NCBI GenBank assembly: GCA_964035795.1
Contig: OZ038320.1
Coordinates: 6,443,549 to 6,507,548, forward strand
DNA from: Pterobdella sp. o SKG-2022
Taxonomy: Eukaryota > Annelida > Clitellata > Hirudinida > Piscicolidae
Direction: 5' to 3'
DNA length: 64,000 bases
Within the stretch, counting starts at the first letter, position 1. Each line of letters begins with the position of its first letter. This document shows positions 28,201 to 40,083 of this stretch, piece after piece. The translations under genes were made by a program, and so were the position numbers. Under the pieces are notes generated by a model, which was given only the letters and a program-made list of their open reading frames with translations, was not told the origin of the DNA and searched no databases.

Positions 28201-29836
28201 ATAGGAAGTGTGAAAGTTGCGTGCAGTAAATGAAAGCTTGGTAACATAAGTGATTACGAACAGATAGAGTCGGTGAAGCTTGAATGGAACGCTAAATCGA
28301 AGGTAGGATCGTTGGAAAATGCCAATCATCAACCAGGAGGAGGTGTCAAAAAGGTTGTGGTGACATTAGATTAAACTATTAAAGCTCATTTAACTGAAAT
28401 CATTTGAAAATAGATACTTATAACACTAAATCTTCTTAATTTGCATTTAAGTTAACTTTCGAGTTTTTCTAGTTTCTTGTTCGCACTAAAAGATCTTAAT
28501 TTTTTTTCTTGAGAATTTTTTTCCAAAATGATGCGTTTGTGGTGCTCAGATCCATAGCGAGAGTGTCAAGTGGCAAGCTTCCTCGAAAATAGGGTCGTTG
28601 GAAAATTCACAACATGTTCCCGGTGGAGGGAAAGTAAAGGTAACAACAGAATGAAAAACAGTGTTTTTCATCTATATAGAAAAACTAGGAAAAAAAAATT
28701 TGCATGTATACAGAAAAAATTAAATGCATGTATGCTTAAGTTTACCATCAGTCACTCAAAATTTTTTAAAATTTATTATAAGTTAAACTTGAAAAATTAC
28801 ATTTATGTTTTCGAATTATGAGCATTTTAAAATGAATTAATAGTGAATAATAGATTAGTTTGAGTTATACTTCTTAAACCCTAGTTTACAGTAGCTCAAT
28901 AAAGAAGGTAGGAGTAAACTTAGCAAAAAGTTTTGACCTCAAGTGCGTTTAAGAGCTATAATGTGTTGAAGAAAAACTAAATAGGTTTCCAAAAGATTGA
29001 TATTGGAATCATACAGTAGAAAATTAACAAGATACTTTACTGTTGAAATAAATTAGTCTAACCGTAATTATTCAAGTCAAAAGCATTCAACGATTTAATA
29101 GATTTAGATTTATTGAATGTTTCCGTGTATATCGAAAGGATTAGCAGCTTTGGTTATCAAATCGTTGAAGTATTTGGTTTGAATAAAGACTATTTCGGTA
29201 TTTAGAAAAAGAGTGTTTGAAAGTAGTGAATTTTTTTTAAATAAGCGAAAAAAACTTCAATTTCAGAATTAACAAAAAACCGATAGAATTAAATTTTTCT
29301 AATTCTGTATATATTAAATTTTATGAATGTAATAATGGAAATAATAAACGAATGTAAATATTCAGGTGGAATCGATGAAACTGGATTTCAAAGATAAAGC
29401 CAAGTCGAAAGTGGGCAGTAAGGACAACATCAATCATAAGCCTGGAGGAGGAACCAAGAAAGTGCGAACCTATTGTTTTATCATTAGTTAATTCATCATT
29501 TGTTTTACTATGGAATATTCAATCAATTGGTTTAGTGTGAGTTATTCTTTATCGAAGAAATAATAAAATCTTGATTTAACGTACTTTATTCAAACGAAGC
29601 CTTTGAAAACTTATATAGTTAATTTTTTTAATCTAGATAACATCATCACAACATACAGACTACACCTTACTTTACAGATTGAGACACAACGCCTCAACTT
29701 TACCGATAACGCTCAGCCTCGAATAGATGCTCAACTGAGGTCTGATGTGATTGAAGAAGAAGAAGAAGAAGGAGCTGCGGAAATTAAAAAGGGCGATGTT
29801 GAGGCTGCTGATACGGCTGCGGTTGCTGCGGAATAA
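21830..29836 (+). CDS. tau/MAP2/MAP4-family microtubule-associated protein
   Basis: Binds and stabilises microtubules through C-terminal repeats. Eleven exons join in phase (522 residues): 21830-22524, 23114-23175, 24192-24217 (26-base microexon), 25381-25432, 26903-27012, 27284-27382, 28016-28105, 28264-28353, 28550-28639, 29366-29461 and 29678-29836. Residues 1-100 are acidic and Asn-rich. A short [10 protein letters not shown] repeat follows, then a basic Thr/Lys/Pro-rich stretch. Six tubulin-binding repeats occupy exons 5-10, for example [15 protein letters not shown] (repeat 1), [11 protein letters not shown] (repeat 2) and [17 protein letters not shown] (repeat 6). Exon 11 begins [13 protein letters not shown], the conserved post-repeat segment also seen in tau (IETHKLTFRENA), and ends acidic. 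Repeat 2 has PKRP in place of PGGG. Exons 3 and 4 are the least certain; they are supported mainly by phase and splice sites. The family call is very secure from the repeats. Confidence 0.92.
22525..23113 (+). other. intron 1 of the tau-family gene
   Basis: Starts gtaatt after GCAAA and ends tgacag. An ATG at 23070 lies in frame with exon 2 (15 codons before CCT at 23115), so this intron's end could also serve as a short alternative first exon. Confidence 0.6.
23180..23350. repeat. ATT/TTG-rich degenerate microsatellite in tau-family intron 2
   Basis: Interrupted TTA, TTG and TTT triplets just downstream of the exon 2 donor (gtagtt). It gives Leu-rich or Asn-rich false reading frames. Confidence 0.75.
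25218..25270. repeat. (AAT)n microsatellite
   Basis: About 17 AAT units in intron 3 of the tau-family gene, roughly 110 bases before exon 4. Confidence 0.95.
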
Positions 29837-29924
29837 TCTCGGTAGAGTTATTTTTTGCGTTTTTTAGTCTTTGGTTTATTAAAAAGATAGGCTAATGAAC
29901 TAAAAAATAGTTTGAAAGAAAAAC

Positions 29925-29930
29925 AATAAA
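29925..29930 (+). promoter_or_regulatory. candidate polyadenylation signal of the tau-family gene
   Basis: AATAAA lies 89 bases after the TAA stop of the tau-family gene and is the first canonical hexamer after it. In DNA this AT-rich the hexamer is common, so the call rests on position. Confidence 0.45.
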
Positions 29931-32900
29931 ATTAATTTTTCTTTTATTGAAATACAAAATTTTCTTTAAAAATTCAAGTATCTACAACATAAAAAAGTCA
30001 TCTTTCATTTTTCAGTCGCGAGAGGGGGCTGTTGAGATAAAAAGTTGAAACAAATGGATTGGTTTCGTGTTGAAATTGTTGGAAATGTTAAAGTTAGGTG
30101 CTCATTTAAAAATTCACAACATTACCTAATTAAAATCTATTCAGTTGTCTCAATGTTTCTGTAGTTATTAACGGTACATACTTCATTTCTAACATGAGGT
30201 AATCAACATCAGTTAACAGTTAATATTGAGAGCTTTTTATTGATGTTTTTGAGTTATGAATTTTTTAAAATATTGCTACATTGAATATTTTGCAATGTTA
30301 CTAACATTATCAAAAGCATCATTCATCACAACAAAGTTATTTATATGAGAACTGTTTTGCTATATAAAAATATGAATATTATATTTTTAGAGTAGAACAC
30401 TGTTAATGACTTTTTAAGCAAACAAACTGTTAGGTGTTCCAAATGTTTCCAGCTTGTCATTCGATGTTACAGGACTCCTACATATGACTGAAGCACAATT
30501 TTTTACACAGCTGGTTTGTGTTGACCCAAATCAGCCTGTCCGCTTTAATGCAAACCTCATAAAATATGAGTTTTTTTTTGCAGAATGTGGGATTTTTTTG
30601 AGAATGGGATTTGCTCATAATAATTCATTTTGATTTTTGTTTTTAATGTTCAGTTGTTTTGTAATAATAACTTGAATCTATCAATAAATCACAAACTTTT
30701 TGTTTGATTGCAAGTAATTTTTCAAGATATTTCAAGACATATTCCCCTTTCTCATAGGATGCCTTTATTTTACCTCGAAAGATTTTAAATAAAAAAAGCA
30801 TTAAAAGATACTTTGATTAATTTATTTTTTGATTATTGTACCTTCATAATCGTTGTCATGCTCTTTCTAATCATAGAAGTTTTATAGCTTTTTATATCCA
30901 TCCGTCTCCCCTTTGATGATAATCATACTAAACTTCCACATTTTGATTGTTTATAACTTCTAACACGTTTGTTATTATGTCATCTGTGAGTCTGAGTGTC
31001 AATGACACACGTTTAATATTAAAACGCCATCTGGCGAATGTTTTGAAGAAACATTATTTGAAAGATTTTTTTATTGAATGTTTATTGTTTAATTTTTTTT
31101 CGTGGTGGTTCCATATTTTTTGTCCACTTTTCTATTGTTGAACTATGAATCATGTTGAGAAAAAAATTTTAAGCGTGAAATTCTAAATTATTTTACTCGG
31201 AATTCATTTTTAAAAACTTCAATCAAATTGATGTACCTTTAATTGGAAGTATTTCTTTGATATAAATTTTGTAACATTTGAGGCATTTGGAGAGTTAAGT
31301 AAGTTTAAATCCTATATTTAATTTGGGGTCATGCTGACAGCTATCTTTTGTGCATCTATTATCTATGTCTTATACTCAACCATATTCATTTTTTATTATC
31401 TATCTACTCACATATCTGAGTATCTGTCTGCTTATGGTTAAGTTATTGATGAGTTTGTCTGTTGGACGCAAGTTGATGGCGTTAATTAACATTACATTGC
31501 GTTTTTTTGCTTTAGTTTCACAACTCAAAATTTCAATTACGCTTCAATATCTTTATATTTTTAAGTTGATTTGATCTGGATTTTGAAAGATATTTTATTT
31601 TGAGACAGAAAAATGTTACCGTGATCCGTAAAATAAATTCAATAAAATATACATTCACTTAAAAATGTCAAAAAATATATAACTACTAAAAATTTAAACA
31701 CAAAAAAATACTTAGAAACATCAACAAAATCGGGCTTTCAAGGCCATCACCTTGACAACATAATTCAATAACAGCTGCAGATACCTTACAAATACACAGT
31801 CAAAATTTAGGTTATATTTACGAAAAGCTCAAGTCAAAATGTTTGTATTGTTTATATTCTTATTAGATTATACTGTTGTACATGTCCTGATAAGTGGGGT
31901 TGACAGCAGTCGACCTAGATTATTGTTAATTCATACATTTAGTTAAAAGTTATTGTCATTAAACTCCATACCATTCATGAATATTACAGTAATAACTTGT
32001 TCATAACAGATCATTTAACTTGTTCATCCGGTATATAACATCATTGTTCGTTTTTATAACATACCTTCAAATCAATTTCCTTTATAACTATATCAAATCA
32101 AGTAAGTGGAAACAACTATTGATAAATTGTCAAATAAATACAATAACTACTATACATGAAATGAACGGGAACAAAGAACCATATAAATAATAACAATATA
32201 AACAATAAATAATAATAACAACAAAAATAATAGTAATAATAACAATAATAAGTTTGGAAACAAATAAATGAAAAATTATCGTATGAGGTTATAAATAGAC
32301 AACATATGGAAAATTGAAGCTATCCTTTGGGAGCTCAAGTTAGTTTATTATTGTTATTGACATTATTATTATTGTTATTGACATTATTATTATAGTTAGT
32401 ATTTTCATTTTCTTCATTAACACAGACATTCACGATATTATTATTCTTATTATTAACCTCAAAAACATCATCCCTAACATTATTATTATTTATATTATTA
32501 TTGTTATTGTTATCAAAATCATTATCATTATTAATATTATTGGATACATTATTACTAGGATTGTTAACATTATTATTATTATCGATGACGTCATTTCCGT
32601 TAGATGCCTCACTGAGGGGACTGATGATGAAGGAGAAGGAGGCGAAGTTGTCGTTGTTGATGTCAGGGTGCATTTCTGTTTGTTGTTGAAGTTATTAGTA
32701 TAATTATTATTGATGTAAAAGTAATAATAGTGAATGTCGACCATTAGGTCGCCTCTATCTGGGGTTTCAGTTGCGCAATTGATTGGTTCCACAGGGCGCT
32801 GCTCCATGTAGACAAGTGATTTCAGCATTAGTGAAAATTAATTTTTTTCATTATCTTTTGAACGAATTTTATAATTTTTATCACAATTACAATGATAGTA

Positions 32901-33043
32901 ATAATAGAAATAATAATAAAAACAATAATAATAATAATAATATTAGAAATATAAAAAAATATTATTGCTATTCTAATTCAAAATCATCATAGTTGTCCCC
33001 ATTGTTATTTAACATCAATATATAGCCAATCACAACATCTGTA
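29931..33043. other. intergenic between the convergent tau-family and ATF2-type genes
   Basis: AT-rich DNA between two converging genes. The stretch at 32335-32840, read on the minus strand, contains Asn-rich, Ser-rich frames that could be an extra 3' exon of the ATF2-type gene. I could not connect it in phase, and it is also dense in ATT microsatellite. No other gene is seen. Confidence 0.5.
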
Positions 33044-36000
33044 TCAACCTCGTATGAGATTCTCCTTGTAACAACCAGCTGTTCTTCCTTTCTCGTCCAT
33101 TATAGTATTATTATTATTGGTATTATGATTTTTATTATTGTAGCTATTATTATTTTTGTTGTTAATATTATCGTTTTCATAACTGAGATTATTCGTTAAA
33201 TCATTATCGTTAAAAACACTGTTAAAATTGATATTCTCATTATTATTGTTATTATTATCATTATTCTTGTTATTATTGTTCTTATCATCATTATTATTGT
33301 CAACGCTTTCAATACAGTTATTATGATGTTGTTGCTTGTACACTAGGAGTATTGAATTGACTCTGTCTAGCTCTGCCTTCAGCTTGTTAATTTCCAGCTT
33401 TATACGTAATAGAAATAATGATACTAATGATGAGGATGATCATAGAAAAAAATATAATAATAATAAAACAATAATAACATATAAACTGAAAGTTAATAAA
33501 TAAAATAAACAGATGAAAAACAACAAACAAACAAAAATAATGCTCACTTGCATAGTGTGATTGGTTGACTCAAGATGGGTGATTTGTTGAGATAGTCTGC
33601 ATAAAAAATATTTTTACTCATCAAGTCTTCTCTATTTAATTGTTTTACAATTAATTAAAATGATATATTTTTAGAATACTGACAGGTTGAACACAAAACA
33701 GTGATGAAATATGACTTGTGGAATGTAACTTTTTAGAGGCATCTTAATGTACTTATGAGCAATATCAACAGTCTTCAACGTCAATTTATGGGAAAAATTT
33801 AGTACATTTATTGAACAAAAGTAGCTAAAATTTTCGGTAAGTATAGCCTTACCATAATACATAATGAAACTTGTGGAATAGAATCTATTTATGGAACATT
33901 GGGTACCTATTCATTTGGAACTTTTTCTTTTGTCTGCATCTAGCTGCTGCAGCTCTAGTGGTGCAAAGAATGTTTTTATAAAACTGATAAAAATTCATGA
34001 TTACTAATAACTTATTCTTAGCAAGGTTTATATAGCGTGAAATTTACTGAAAAAGGAAATTATATTTTGGTGGTAGGGTACAAGGTGATAAAGATACAAA
34101 CAACAATAAAAATAAAAATAATAATAATCATCATAATAAAGAATACTGACAACAATTATAAATAAAAATAAAAGCACAAAAATGTCTTAAAATTAGTTTA
34201 AATCTTGTCTCCATCAATATAGTAGATATCTATATAATTATCTATCTATCTATCTATCTATATATCTATTTATCTGAAACACCTGTTTCTCTCAAGAGAT
34301 TTCCTCCTCCTTTCCACAACTTCATTGTGTGTTTCTTTGCTGTGGTGGTTGTGTTTTGTGTAATAACCCATACGATAATGTATGGAAGCCATGTATAAAT
34401 TTTTAGTAGCGGTAATATGTAAAACATTGCTATACATACATTAAAAAAAAACTGCTATACTGTGTTTCAAGACTAATATCATATACAATAGTATACAATA
34501 ATCGTTTAAAATATGGAGGTTTAGTCATCTTGTATTTGTTACGTTAACTTAAAAAAAAATCAATAAATGAACCAATTTTCAGAAACAACATCGGAATCTG
34601 GTTCAGCTGAAAATCCGCCATTGTTTCTCACAGAGTTCTGTTGTTCTTGTTGTGTTATTAAATCCACCGCTTCAGCCATTACTTTCATGTTGTCTGGTAG
34701 TTGTGTTGTGTGTTGGTTTGGCACAGGCTTGGAGAATGAAGGTTGTATGGTGTGTCTTTGTTGTTGTATGGCTGCTTTTAATTTCTGTGAGGGGTGGTGA
34801 GATTGAAACGTCAATCCTTGATAGAAACTTTTTCCGGTTCTTATAATGGTGGGCTTAGATATAAATCAATTAATGAATGCTCTCTAGAGTTGGTTACAAT
34901 AAAATTCTTATTAAAATTGATATTATTTTAAATAATAAAAACAACAAAAATAAAACAGCTATTTTCATTAGATATTATAACTATTTTTGTTAGTAATAAA
35001 ATCTTAATTCAAAAATATCAAAGTCTATTTATATAGCGCCAAATATCACAAAAAGCAGGTAAAAAATGAAAAAAAAAGCAGAAAAAACTAAAAAGTTCAC
35101 AACCTGTTTAGTGGTCAAGGTTATTCCTTTATTGATTTTAAATGATGTTTTCCTAGCATCCTTTACCATGCTTGGCATAATGGTACGGAGAGAACGAGCA
35201 TTAGATAACTGAGCCTTGTTACTACTACAGTCGCCAAGTTTAATACCGGCAAACGCTTTAGCTTGAACGCTTTGGTGGCCAGTGTGGTCATCTTCGCTGT
35301 TCGATGTGGTTGTAGTATTTGTATGGTGATGTGCTGGGTCTAGGTTTTTTGAGTTGGTGAATGGAGGTAGGTGGATGGGAATTATGGTGTTGTTTAGCAT
35401 TATGTAAGCTGGAGTCGTGGAGTCGAGTCTGTGGTGGTTTGTGGTTTAGTGTCATTTATTTACTTATATGCCTATATTATATTATTTGTGTATACAGAAA
35501 ATTCACATTAATAGAATGTGATAATAACGCAAAGGTTTACTGACAAAAGCTTATAAAACGTTTTTAAAAATTGAATTTAGCAAGTGCTGAAAAATTTTTC
35601 TTTGAAAGTTAAAAATTAAACCAAATTTGTGCCAAAAAAAATTTTAAAACATCAAAATCGACGACAGTTGATCCACGTTCGCATGAAAAAAAACGTAAAA
35701 AAAAAAGAAAAATTGTATTCAACAAAACCAATCCTGGAACCATCATACTATAAAACTCAACTCACCCAACATTGCGATCAAGAGAACTGCACGAGATGGA
35801 ATATTGTTGATCAAAGCTATTAGATTTGTCATTGTTGGCTTGACCTTTGTTGTGGTCATCATGCTTATTATTATTGTTGTAGTTATGTATACCACTATTA
35901 ATGTCGTTAACACCTACTACCACTTCTTCACTACTGATGTCTTGCCCGTTTAGTTGTATCAGTAGTCGCACTTCATCCTGGTTAGCAATACCTTCAACAA

Positions 36001-37785
36001 TTTAATAGGAATTAATATGGGAACTATATGTAATACTGAAAAGTAAGAAAAAAACACTAAAACCATCATAATGAAAGATTTTGAAAAAATAAATTAATAA
36101 GCTATTTAATTAAATTAAAATAATGAATATAATCAAAATTCATATAAAATTTTTAAAAAAGATGTTAGCTTACCTCTGTAACTATTAGTAGCATTACCCT
36201 TTTGAAGCAATTCTTCCCCATTATGTTCCCCACAATCTTCCATACAGTCCTTATCATCACCACCCTCGACCATTTTTTGGTTATTTGTACCAGCTGAGCA
36301 ACTTATAGTTTTTTCTATATTATTGTTGTATGTTTCAGAAGTGCTGTACTCAGTATTAGAACTTTCATACATGATTGGGTGTTTGGTGCCATTTGTGAAA
36401 GCATGGTCGTGCTGGTGGAGATGGAGAAATTAATTGAAAAATCAATTGAAAACTAATTTAAAAATAAATTAATGTACTGATTAACGAATAAATTAATTTA
36501 TTAATCAATTAATAAATAGTAAACTTATACTTACATTAACCTGATGATATTTATTACATATCAAAAGCTTAATATTTTTTGAGAATAATTTTGTTTTTTC
36601 TCAAATCATTTATTTGAATATAATAATCAACAAAACACAAATTCACTGAATAATTGAATGAGAAAAATAATTATATAATAAACATTCACAATTTGATTGG
36701 CTATTTATGTTAATGGAGAGAATCTTGTTGAATGATACAGAATCAAAAAGGTCGAAAAAGGTGTGTAAATAGATAGATACCAGAAAGTTGAATGGGTTTG
36801 GTGTGTTGAGAGTATCAGCTTGGAGGGGGTGTGGTGATGTGGTGGTGGTGGATGCATTGATGTCTGTAGTGCCCTGTCAATTAAGGATTCACAAATAGAT
36901 AAATGGATAGATAGAAAAAAACATGTGAATGAATAGGAAGATTTATTGATATAGATGAAGAGAAAAATAAAGAGATTGATAAGAATTTAGCTTGATATAG
37001 ACTACCTCAATTGCTCTTTTGAAAGCTTCCTCAAAAGGATTTTTAGTAGATATTTCATGCAAAAAGCTACCTTCTTCCCAGCTTTTGAGAAATTTTGAAG
37101 GAGTTGGAGTCTGGTCTGTGAAACATTTGAATTAAAAATTATGAATTTAATGGATAAATTTCCTAAAAGCTATAATTTTCATTAATTTACAAGCAGCTGA
37201 AAATGTATGTGTAGTGAAGATGAGTTTTAGCATGATAAAACTTGGTGAAAAAATCAGAATGGGTAAAAACTATTTAAAAAAAGCTATCAAAAAAGAAAAA
37301 AACAGTTTTTCAAAAAATTTCTTATGTTACAGAAAAAGTTGCCAAAAATCCTCTGAATCATTGGGAAGAAAAACAATGTCAGAGTGGCCAAAAACAGTTT
37401 AGATTAATAGAAGATTGTTTAAAATTATGAACTCATATAAGCTAGCCTATTAAGAAAAACAATGAAAATAACATAATGGAGGAAATTATTCTTGATACCT
37501 ACCCACAAATCCCAATACTCCTCTCATTTCATCTGGTGCCAAGTGGAGAGAGAGCTGGTGCTTTGTTTTATGCACCCCCAAATGATCTTCATTTGTGAAT
37601 TTCTTGAGAAATTTTTTGTGAAAATTTATGATGAACAACTCGAAAAATAATAATAGTTTATATATTATTTTACTTAAAAATTGTTATAACTACTGAATTT
37701 ATCGCAATTTTTATATGAGAATTATTTCAAAGCAAACCATTCCACAGCCCGGAATAGAGCATTCAAAAGGTTTATCGTCATTCAT
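33044..37785 (-). CDS. ATF2/ATF7-type bZIP transcription factor
   Basis: Stress-responsive activator family that binds CRE sites in the nucleus. Twelve exons in transcript order: 37785-37738, 37602-37503, 37115-37006, 36873-36781, 36411-36174, 35991-35766, 35428-35104, 34853-34573, 34339-34283, 33954-33907, 33596-33548 and 33397-33044. They join in phase to 642 residues. The start MNDDKPFECSIPGCG matches ATF2's N-terminus. The zinc finger uses C9, C14, H27 and H31. DQTPTPSKFLKSW follows at 50-62; T52 and T54 correspond to the MAP-kinase sites of ATF2. The bZIP spans about 484-546: basic ERRRKSLERNRAAAARCRQK, then heptads L510, L517, M524, L531, V538 and Y545. The tail after 550 is a poly-Asn low-complexity region. 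The bZIP is split over four small exons. The junction from 34573 (TG|gttcat) to 34339 is the weakest. All other joins fit the family alignment. Confidence 0.9.
33803..33860. repeat. dispersed repeat copy 1
   Basis: This segment resembles 40591-40648 over its full length: both run from TACATTTATTGA through an AAAATTTTCGGTAAG- or ATTTTCGATAAG-type core to a CCTTA(C/T)CATAA end. The core holds an imperfect inverted repeat (GGTAAG...CTTACC here, GATAAG...CTTATC there). It lies in an intron of the ATF2-type gene. Confidence 0.6.
34236..34275. repeat. (TATC)n tetranucleotide repeat
   Basis: Short tract of CTAT/TATC units in an intron of the ATF2-type gene, adjacent to the exon that carries ERRRKSLERN. 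Confidence 0.85.
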
Positions 37786-38544
37786 CAGAGTAATTTAACC
37801 AACTATTTGAACATCACGTATGATGTAAATTTTACTACATTTTAAAACAATTGTTTTTTACATAAAATGACACATGTAACCAAAATAAACTAATTAAAAT
37901 AAATAATCATTTTAATTCTTAAATAAGTTTAATACGTTTAAGTTGAAACTGAAAATATCATATCCATAATGATTATTGATTTTGTCAGAAAAGTAAAACT
38001 AGATAAAAGTATTTTTTAAAGTTGAAAAACGAACAAAGCGATATTTATTTAAAAAATCAAGCATTGAACATTAAAGTTTTTTCAAAGGCAAACAATCAAA
38101 AATTTATTCACTGGAAAGTAAGCTTTTCAGTATTCTCAAAACATAAATCGTTTAAAATAATGTTAACTTGATAATATAACCTTGACCAAAAAAAACTTCG
38201 TGTCATTCACACAATGTAAGTTTAAATAAGTTTTTGATTGGAATATAATGTTCATTAAACCTTTGGAGGTGTTGTTTATAAGGGTTTCGCTTTGGTCTAA
38301 TACTAATTAAAGAGATTTTTTAAAATTTCCGTTAAATTCATTCAATTTTGTAATAGAGGAATTTTTTAGTGTTTTAAAAATCATAAATACTATATTCACT
38401 TTGTTGAAAAAAACTTTTTTTTTAACAATAACGAAGCTTTTGATAAAAAAAATCATAAATTATCAAATAAACTATTTATAAAAAAATCTTTTATTTGAAC
38501 ATTAAGTTAAACAATTATTGCTAATTTGTTAAGGCTTTCGTCGT
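37786..38544. other. intergenic, upstream of the ATF2-type gene
   Basis: AT-rich DNA between the start codon of the minus-strand ATF2-type gene and the tRNA gene. It should include the ATF2-type promoter. No reading frame or recognisable motif stands out. Confidence 0.5.
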
Positions 38545-38632
38545 GCCTAGGTAGCGCAGTCGGTAGCGCGTCAGTCTCATAATCCCACATAGAGCGATCT
38601 GAAGGTCGTGAGTTCGAGCCTCACCCTGGGCA
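38545..38632 (+). tRNA. tRNA-Met (CAT), elongator, with a 15-base intron
   Basis: A complete cloverleaf. The acceptor stem GCCTAGG pairs with CCTGGGC (one G-T wobble) and is followed by discriminator A. The D arm is AGCGCAGTCGGTAGCGC. The anticodon stem TCAGT/TCTGA encloses CTCATAA with anticodon CAT at 38578-38580. The T arm is GTGAG-TTCGAGC-CTCAC. The body matches eukaryotic elongator tRNA-Met closely. Fifteen extra bases, 38582-38596, sit between positions 37 and 38 of the mature tRNA, the canonical site for a spliceosome-independent tRNA intron. Removing them leaves a 73-base tRNA. CCA is not encoded. Confidence 0.94.
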
Positions 38633-39141
38633 ATTTTTTAAACTTTTATTAAATATTTTTTGTATTGAAAAAAAATTTTCAAAATAATTTTTTTCCATTT
38701 TTTTATTTAAAGTATTTTTAACTTCGTGTACTTTTTTTATTACTGGCAAGTTACACCCTTTTGTATGTTTCATATATACTTTTGTTTAAGAAAGCAAATA
38801 GACTCGGAGAAAATTATATAGCTGAATGTTTTTTTTCTTTGTGAGATTTTTTCAGCGTATTTTTGCACCCGTAAGATTGCTTCTCATTTGTATACGATTA
38901 AATAAAATTCAGAATTATTCATTCTTTAACCATTATAGTCATGAAAAATACCAACTGGATTAATAAAAAAAAGTTATGATCTAGAAAACGATGAAATTTT
39001 AAAAATTGTCTCCAATGTTATTGTGCCCAATTTTTCAATAAATAGATCGTTCAATTGTTGACAAATGAGGTCAAGTAACAGGCATCGAGTTTTTGTCTAT
39101 TTAAGGAAAAACTGTCTGGGTACGAGAAAATTTATATATCG

Positions 39142-39240
39142 TAGTAATCTCTTTTAGCTAAAATAAATACTGAAAATTATTTTGACACAAGTAATTTCAT
39201 TAAGTACAAAGCTTTTCGCTAACAAAGTAACATTATCAAG
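39142..39240. repeat. dispersed repeat related to the Penelope-like element ends
   Basis: Positions 39142-39190 match 61862-61911 in the same orientation (both contain AAATACTGAAAATTATTT). Positions 39169-39240 match the reverse complement of 62811-62890 (both contain AAGTACAAAGCTTTTC and AACAAAGTAACATTATCAAG). It therefore looks like a terminal fragment of the same element family without its coding part. Confidence 0.7.
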
Positions 39241-39630
39241 CTCGATAAAGTTACTTTGGTGTTTTAAAATTGTTTATTTTTACTCAAAACACGTGCGTAA
39301 TATGATGTTCAAAACTCCGTTTATAATTCAAAAAATATACAAATTTTATATTATTGATAAAAATTATATTCAAAATGAATATTATTAATATTTAAATATA
39401 TAGACTTTTAAATTTTTAAAAAATATTTGTTATAAATAAAACGCTTGCAGAAATAAAAACTTTATAGTGACGCAAAGCATATGATATCATATAGTTTCAT
39501 ACTTTTGAAAAACATTCTATTGAATTTGATTTGCGATTTTAAGTTAGCCCCAGTTGTGATTGACGATGTCGAAAGAAAATAAAACCGTTCTACCCTCCAT
39601 TATCAAGCAAAAGAAAAACTCCCACAAAAA

Positions 39631-40083
39631 ATGGTCCAATTCTCAGAGAAGCCCCCCGAAATTAGAAAAATTAGTTACCCCATTTCTATAGTCAACCTCA
39701 CTTTGCCCCCTGTAGAAAGGAAATCTACATTAGATTCCGAAACCCCTCTACCAAAAGTTGGAATTGTTGAAACAGGCAAAATGCCTGCAATCTCAGCCAA
39801 AAAAAGACTTCCAAAAAGGAAAACTGGAGTAGGTGACTTGTTTGAGCCTTCTTACAGAAGCAAAAAAAGCCCGTCGAAGTTTGACAAGATCATGAAGGAC
39901 CTGGACGAGTTTAAAATTGAAAACGAGTTAATCGAAGATAGGAGTGAGAAAAAACGGAGAATGAGGTTAGCTATATACCAGAGAAAAAAGTACTGGAACG
40001 AGCTTTTGAAAGAACATGAAGCTAGATACGTCAAATTGAGGTCTTTAATGAAGGAAGACAATCGACCAGAATGGCGACATTAA
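39631..40083 (+). CDS. unrecognised basic protein, possibly a decaying gene
   Basis: A single-exon frame of 150 codons with normal amino acid composition, unlike the AT-biased frames around it. I do not recognise the family. Residues 1-50 are Pro/Ile-rich, 60-85 are very basic (KKRLPKRKTGVGDLF), and 90-145 are a strongly charged probable coiled coil ending DNRPEWRH. An upstream ATG at 39566 in another frame gives a compatible basic N-terminus that could join after an A6 run near 39625 if one base were gained or two lost. After the TAA at 40081 the same frame continues for 32 more codons with similar charged composition. These signs suggest an eroding gene or a read-through or assembly issue; a short functional protein is also possible. 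Confidence 0.45.
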   Translation: MVQFSEKPPEIRKISYPISIVNLTLPPVERKSTLDSETPLPKVGIVETGKMPAISAKKRLPKRKTGVGDLFEPSYRSKKSPSKFDKIMKDLDEFKIENELIEDRSEKKRRMRLAIYQRKKYWNELLKEHEARYVKLRSLMKEDNRPEWRH

